From Datnioides undecimradiatus (Eukaryota > Chordata > Actinopteri > Lobotiformes > Datnioididae): a stretch of DNA of 64,000 bases. The stretch lies in NCBI GenBank assembly GCA_008933995.1, contig WARS01000044.1, positions 2,810,866 to 2,874,865 of the forward strand. The letters are read 5' to 3'. Of this stretch, positions 57,375 to 64,000 are shown in pieces (position 1 is the stretch's first letter; each line of letters starts with the position of its first letter). The notes beneath the pieces were generated by a model. It saw nothing but the letters and a program-made list of their open reading frames with translations. It did no database searches and had not been told where the DNA came from. The position numbers were made by a program, and so were the translations under genes.

Positions 57375-58133
57375 TGGGTAGGAAAACAGACAGGGATGAA
57401 AGGGTGAAACAGATGTGGAGATCTCGAGAAAAGGAAGAGATAGGAAAAGGGAGGTGAGGATGCTGAGGACTGAAAACGAGAGATAACGTGAAGCGCCTAT
57501 CAGAGACAGATGGGGAAATCAAACGGGAGAAGCAGAGGACGAGCACAGAAAAAAAGAGGGCAGAGGCTAACAGTAAGGGAGGGAGGGTTTCCTAGGGAGG
57601 TGGGAGGAGGGGACCAGCCTGTCTGCCTGGTGTTTTCAAAATATCACATGACGGCTGCCATGTGTTGGAAATTACTGCTGGTTAACTATCTTCCCCAAAA
57701 CCGCTCCGAAAAAATATGTCTGCAATTTCTGAAATGTGTTCCAGGGCTCTGCTAAGTAGAACCAGATTTGCAAAACAGGAAAAAAACCCTTTACCCCTCA
57801 CCACTCCTTCACTGAAAACCGCTACTCTCTTTTCTTTTTAAGCTCCCTCTCTCCTACATCCCTCCCTCCTTTCCCCTGCAGGAGAAGATGTTTAAAAAGG
57901 TGGTCTTAGTCACATCTGGTGAGCAGGGAACCAGAGAGTGGTGGTTGATGTGACCTCACATGAGGGCATTTCGAGGCTTACATGGTATGTGTGTACGTGT
58001 GTATATGTGTACCTGTGTGTTTGTGTGTGATACGGTGACCATGAGTTGCTAATGGCTCTGAGTGGCTGAGAGTGGAGTATGGCTAGAGGCAAAGGCAGCA
58101 CAGGGATGGCCTCTGCACACACACACAAACATG

Positions 58134-58165
<32 letters not shown>

Positions 58166-58404
58166 TGCAGTACCACCACGACCATTTCAGGTCAGTGACG
58201 TGTCTTTGCCTCCTTTCATCTAACCATTACACACTTCCTCCTCACCTCTTTTCTTCCCCATCGTTTCACCTTTCACTGTCTTACCTCCCATTCAGCCTGC
58301 GACCATCTGAGTCCGCTGACAAACAGGAGGAGAGGATCTCTAATATGGGCAGGAATACCAGTTCCCAACACAGCTTTGACACGAGTCAGCTGCAGAGTTG
58401 CTGC

Positions 58405-58435
58405 ATGGATTCAAATATTATGCATTTGAATCCAT
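58405..58435. repeat. Perfect 12-bp inverted repeat with 7-nt spacer
   Basis: ATGGATTCAAAT at 58405-58416 and its exact reverse complement ATTTGAATCCAT at 58424-58435, separated by ATTATGC. The half-sequence CATTTGAAT recurs imperfectly just after (CCATTTGAATTG). Confidence 0.9.
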
Positions 58436-59429
58436 TTGAATTGGGTAAAAAGAAAATAAGGACATTAACGATATGTACAATAAAATGCATACTTGTATGC
58501 CAAGTGTTATATGATCAACTCAAACTAAAATTATTTGCACTTTTAATTTAATAACAAATATACCTTCTCCATATCATTGACAATGCATTAACTCGTGGGA
58601 AATCTGTGGGTCTCTGCTCTGTTTTCTTGCCTGAGTAACTCGGTACAGAACAGTTAAACTTCATGAGTTCACTCCTCACTGTGGGACACATGTTGCACTC
58701 TTTGTTCTGCAGGAGGTGCCTCAGATTACTGTCCTCCCCACATCCACTTCCCACTGTCCATTAAACAACAGCACAATAACTCAGAACTCTGTCTGCATAC
58801 CCACCACCAGTACTGCTAATAGCATCATCGCAACAATCCCATTGTTTTGTTTTTCAGCACCATAAACGCACACTCACACACGCTCACACACACAGGCTCA
58901 GACACACAGCCTAACCGCTCTCCAGTGCTACAGATGGATGCCACCACTCTCTCTGGAGCGTTGCCAGCGCCAGCTAGTGAACAGCTTGCCTGGCACAGAG
59001 CTCTGCGAGTGTGAATGTGTGTGAGTGTGTGTGTGTGTGTGCGCTTGCAGAAACAGTAGCGAAATAGCCTAGCGCAGATGGGTGGCCAAAATACCCCCCC
59101 CCCCTTCCTGCATACACACAAACACACACGAAAACAGACAAATGCACACACACACACGCATATGCTCTCGAATGGAGACACACACGCGGACACAAGTACA
59201 CACACACACACACACAGTGTCTCGGTTTTGCTTAAGTGTTCCCAACCTGGCACACGCTGCCGCTTGCACAGCTGCTTCCTCAGAGGCACACACACTTATA
59301 GACTCACACACACAGTGAACACACAGCAGAGGATTGCAGTTAGACACACACATACATCTGTGCTTAGTTTACTCTTCCTCTTTAAGGCATGGGAAATATG
59401 AAGTCCGCACTCTCCACCCACACACACCA

Positions 59430-59460
<31 letters not shown>

Positions 59461-62289
59461 CACCACCACGTCCACACGACCAAAGCCCACACACAGACAG
59501 ATATATGCATTCCTGTGCATGTGCGACACACACATCCACACACACATTCACACAGACGCTAATACATTGCTTTATCCTCTGTAGCTATTCAACCTTGTAT
59601 GTATCTGCTTGTTTTCTCAACACACAGAGAAAACATCAAGGCGTTCAGCTGGAAAGCCTCCAATACTGGCAGCCTGCCAACAGAGGCCTATAGATCAGCA
59701 TGATCATAGGAGTGTGTTAAGACACGTCACCGTTTAATGATTTGACAATGAAATTAAGACATGAAAGCTCTTGCTGGAACAATAGAATCCACAGAATATA
59801 ATTACAATGCAGCCGCATACAAGTGAAACCATCTCAGCGCTCAAGGTGTGTGATGTGCATCCATGTGACAGGCAATCTGATGATGCGTCATGCTTTGACT
59901 CTGTGTTTGTCATTAGATGCAGCTGTACAGTAACTGATTGACAAAGTTCTGCTTCTGACAATGAATTCTTGAGCTGGTTTCATGTGCCTTAAGGGTGAGA
60001 GGATGCTCTCTTTGGATCAAACAAAGACAGAAAAACTTTAACAAATGAGTGAGTCAGTTGGTCGACAGCCTGACAGTCAGTCAATGAGCTTAGGCGGCTG
60101 GCAGCAGGTACCCTCGCCCCGGCACATAGGGGAGAGCATGGTGGCTGGCAGTGCCAACTGTGCACTGGGTAGTCGTGCCAACTCTGCCAGCCTTGCAGTG
60201 TCTGTTTGCCAGTGCCATCTGGGAAGAACTGCTCTGCACACACACCACAGACACACACGCACGGTACTGCTCCTCAACTCAGAGGGCACAGACACACACT
60301 CACGCATGGATGCACACAAGAAAGCAAGGGCAGAGATGCACTCCACATACATGCAGCATGTGCACATATGCATGGTATGAGCACTGCACACACACAGTAA
60401 GGCACACACACACGCACAGCCGGCCGCTGACAGCTCACCATCTGTGCGCTGCCTCTGACTTCTCCCTCTGCTTCGTTCTCTGCCCTTGTTTTTGCTTTCA
60501 TAAACTCTCGGTCCCTCTCCTCCTTTCCTCGCATCCTCTCTTCATGTGTCATTGTATCGGCATAATTTCCAAGCTGCAGATTCCAGAGTTATGTCATGAC
60601 CACCTGTGTATTGACACTTTACATGTATTTTTTATATCATAGCAAATAAGATTACGATGTGCCATTGGCTGACAGGTCTTTTTCAGGTTACCTGGAATTG
60701 AACAAGACAGACAGAGTCCACAGAGGTTCCTCTCTAAACCCCCTGAACTCTTTTTGCTCTGTCTCCTCCGATCAGGTGTACAGATGAGATGAGAGACCAT
60801 AGGTGGTTTACTCACGCTAACATACATGTGTGTATGCAGTGACTATAGGCTTGGGCATGCACACAAATCAAACGCAAAGTAAGATTACCCTGGATACACC
60901 ACACAAGACCAGAGAGAAAGATGAAAAAGGAGTGAAAGTAATGAAGTGAGAGTAAAAACATCCCCCCACCTCAGTCATATTACACAGTGTTCCTCTTCAG
61001 AGAAGAGTGAGTGAAAATGAGAACAAAAGAGCAAAAAAACAATACAGAGAGAGAAATAGATGGTCAACAACAGCTTAAATGAGAGTAGAGGAGAGGAGAG
61101 AGGAAAATAAAGAGGAGGAGGAGGAGAAGAGAGGTGGGAAGGCAATATGAGTTCAGAAGTGTGGAATTCACATCAAAGAAAAGCTAAAACAGGTCACTGT
61201 CTTTACCAGAGTTTTGCCTTGGGTGAAACTCTCTCATATGTTTCTCATTTAAAGCCTCTGAACCACTGTTTGAAAATGAAGGCCAAGGAGAGACACAAGT
61301 ACTCTACATGTAGCCCATATCCTTTTCATTTTTTTGTAGAGCTGGCATATGTTCACGTGTGATTTGGCTCATTTGCTGAACGCAGCATTGAAATGAATGT
61401 TATTTTTCCACACGCCCCTTCCATTTATCTTAATATTTGTATCCCTACATCACAGTTTAACAGCTTGAGTTTTGGAATACCACCGAGCTATTACTTCTCT
61501 CCTCTCCAGCACAACAGCTGTAATATTTTCAATCACAAGTCTCCCCTCTCTTCCTATTCCTTGCTCCATTTATTTCTTTCCCTCTCACTGGCCACAGCTA
61601 CCTGCAATAACTGATTGTTTCTCACACCATCTCCCCTTTTCCTCCCTCATCCCCCCTCTGTCTGGCAATCGCAGCCTGCTCTCTCTTTACCACTTCTACC
61701 CATTTTCAACACTCATCTTCCTCAATCTCCATATGCGTCTTCACCCCCCCCCCCCAAAAAAAACCACCACATGCTCTGGCAGCGGCAGAAGAAGTAGCCT
61801 CATTACAAACAAGGAAAATCCATTTGGAGCTGCCGTCTGCTTCTTCTCTGCCCCCCTCTGAACTCTCCTGAGAAGAAATGCCCCACATCTCTCCTCTTTC
61901 CAGCTCTCTTCTCTCCTTCTTTCCCCTTTGGATTTCCCTCCTTTCTAATTCTTTCTCTTTCTTCACTGTCTTATCTGTTTCCTGAGCCACTTATTTGTTC
62001 GCCCCTTGTGCTTCCTTCATATTTGCTCTCTGTTTCGGAAACTACATGCAAAATATTATCACATAATCATAAAAAACTTAGAAAAACACACTGTAGTTTT
62101 TCAGCGATATAAAGTGCATCCTAATATTTAACATTAGTCAGAAACTCTTATTTTGTAATTGTTGCATAATTCAGCAATATGATCATATTATCACAAAACT
62201 ATTGACACTAAAATTTGATAAATATTAAAATAAATAAGATGTTTACTACATAGTATATAAGTATGTATTTCAGTAAGTATTTTTGGAGC

Positions 62290-62800
62290 CCTTAGAGTCT
62301 GCGGAAATAAACTCTGTAGCGGTTGTTTGGTTTTGTTCTCTCCTCAGGGAAATATGAGGCTATTTAGCAGCTTAACGGTCTGCTGTAGTTCACCGGCTAG
62401 CTGCTAACTTTGTGGGTTAGGAATGATAGTGTTCAGTGTGTTAGAGCCTTTTCACTGAAAACAGCTGCCTCCTGCAGCTGGAAACAACATTGATGAGAGC
62501 AGTGAGAGTGAACCAAAACTGTAAAGTTGTGGACCATAAAACCACAACAGTGTGCTGAAAGATGCTAAAACGGCTGAGGTGCTAAAGAGAGAGTTAGTGA
62601 TAATTCTCTGTGGATTCATCACAACAAGCAGCCGCGATAGCAGTTACGTGTTGTCATTTCATTCACTTCTAAAATAAGAATAATCTTTAAACAGCTTTAA
62701 TATCAGATCATCGCTCATCACACTACACTGGTTTTGCTTATATGACACAGATATCAGATGTTGCTTCCAGGTTAAAACAGGATAGGGATGCAATACTAAC
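62290..62800. repeat. Possible degenerate interspersed repeat
   Basis: Phrases such as TTAGCAGCTTAACGGTCTGC, GTGAACCAAAACTGTAAAGT and TTCTCTGTGGATTCATCA are reminiscent of a dispersed fish repeat whose classification I cannot give. No coding sequence is seen. Confidence 0.3.
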
Positions 62801-63383
62801 ATCTAAAAAATGAAAGAAAAACCACACTGTGTGTGGATAATACATCCAGTGTCTACAGGAAACATTTATCATTTTTGTTTAGTGACCTCAAAGTTACAGT
62901 GTAGGTCCATCCAGTTAAACTAATGGATTGGATCGATTCTCAGCAGTGGTTCTTGCAGGTAGAAAATGAATCACTGCACCACTTCCTGTCATTTTCTCTA
63001 TTCTAGTCCTCATTTCTCCCCTCCACATCGCTACGCTCATCTTCCACCGCAGATCCCTTTTCTGTTTCCTCTCTTGCTCCGTCTTTTAAAAGCTCTTCGT
63101 TTCTTTTTACCCCCATTCCTCCCTCTAGTGCTCTCTCTCTCTCTGTCTTGCTCCTTCTCCCTCTCTCGGTCTCTCCTTCTGCTCTGCCATCATCACAACA
63201 TCTGATTAACATATGTCTGGGCTTTCACTCCCTGTCAGCTTGCAGGCATCTGCACACATGCACACCCACACAAGCACACACAATCTCATGCACCATGTCT
63301 CATGTGCAGGAAAAGAGAAGACATAAAAAAAGGCACCAAAATATTCCCTCAAACCTCCTTTTAACTGCATTTACTTCTTTTGT

Positions 63384-63436
63384 CTGTTTGTTTGTTTGTG
63401 TGTGTGTGTGTGTGTGTGTGCGTGTGTGTGTGTGTG
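63384..63436. repeat. (TTTG)n then (TG)n compound microsatellite
   Basis: Short tetranucleotide TTTG run leading into TG units with one CG interruption, continuing to 63436. Confidence 0.93.
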
Positions 63437-64000
63437 CCTGTGCATGTGTATGCCCACAACAGTGAGGATGAGAGACAAAGCATCTTAACATTATTGCCAA
63501 GCCTCATGTTCCCTAGTGAGCTGCTTAAAATGCCAGTAATGGAGGAGAGAGAGAAAGGGATAAAGTAATATAATAAGACAGAGAGAGAGACAAGATAGAG
63601 ACAGATGAGAGTGAAAATGTGTGTGTGCATGTGTGTGTGTGTGTGTACATGTATGAGTGTGTGTGTGTGTGCGTTTATAAACAGCAGCGATAGCTCCACC
63701 GGCTCCCCTGAGACTTGTGGCCCCTGAAAATTACTCACATTCACGTAGTCTCTCACTTTAAGCTCATATTTCCTTTCATAAGCAGACATTGATACGATGG
63801 ATTTAGTTTATTCAATAAACAGTAGTTGGGGGTTTAACTTCATATCCCACCTTGCAATATTTGTAATCAGAGATCTGCTATTGATTATTTTCAACACTGG
63901 TGCCAGGAAGGCCTGCCATGCTGGCCGGCAGCAGCCCGTGCCAGTCAAACTATGTGATCAGTCAGCGCGATGGAGGCTTTTTACCTGATAAGGATTTATT

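Larger units (their letters stand above)
47492..64000 (-). other. Upstream intron or 5' flank of RUNX1T1
   Basis: 16.5 kb. I could not recognise the exon for the longer MTG8b N-terminus, or any other coding exon. The region is crowded with CA/GT microsatellites. It also has the hairpin at 48952-49009, the inverted repeat at 58405-58435, enhancer-like blocks at 51640-51900 and 53400-53660, and a possible old interspersed repeat at about 62290-62800. Non-coding first exons could be present but cannot be identified by eye. Confidence 0.55.

Noticed and set aside
58825..59693. Open frames of up to 156 codons rich in Cys-Val or His-Thr
   Set aside because: Low-complexity translation of interrupted CA/GT repeats; no domain and no splice logic.

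Overview
This is a vertebrate, almost certainly teleost, nuclear genomic window. The evidence is split genes with GT-AG introns, very compact introns in one gene, dense CA/GT and GA microsatellites, and degenerate copies of repeats typical of ray-finned fish. Nothing in it is prokaryotic, and there is no operon, CRISPR array or phage.

There are two protein-coding genes, arranged tail to tail. (1) LRRC69 (plus strand, 958-2769) is a complete 8-exon gene of 344 codons. It encodes leucine-rich repeats followed by a cysteine-containing C-terminal module. Its promoter carries a perfect CRE palindrome and an RFX-type X-box. (2) RUNX1T1 (ETO/MTG8; minus strand, coding exons from 47491 down to 27571) has ten coding exons that splice in frame. 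They give a 586-residue transcriptional co-repressor with the full ETO-family layout: TAFH/NHR1, NHR2, NHR3 and a C-terminal MYND zinc finger. A probable 3' UTR of about 4 kb runs down to an AATAAA near 23516. The 16.5 kb upstream of exon 47354-47491 shows no recognisable coding exon. It is best read as the first intron or upstream region of RUNX1T1.

Layout: 1-839, upstream sequence with remnants of an ACTTAAGTA-rich fish repeat; 840-2769, LRRC69; 2770-23500, intergenic desert with a MITE-like element, a foldback repeat, a LINE 3' tail, a LINE coding remnant and several stretches that look like developmental enhancers; 23500-47491, RUNX1T1; 47492-64000, its upstream intron/flank, rich in microsatellites, with two striking inverted repeats.

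The pairing of LRRC69 with RUNX1T1 matches the human 8q21.3 neighbourhood, but SLC26A7, which lies between them in human, is not visible here. I found no sign of a wholly new biological system. The items most worth a second look are the LRRC69 promoter and cysteine module, the hairpin at 48952-49009, the perfect 12-bp inverted repeat at 58405-58435, and the candidate conserved non-coding blocks.
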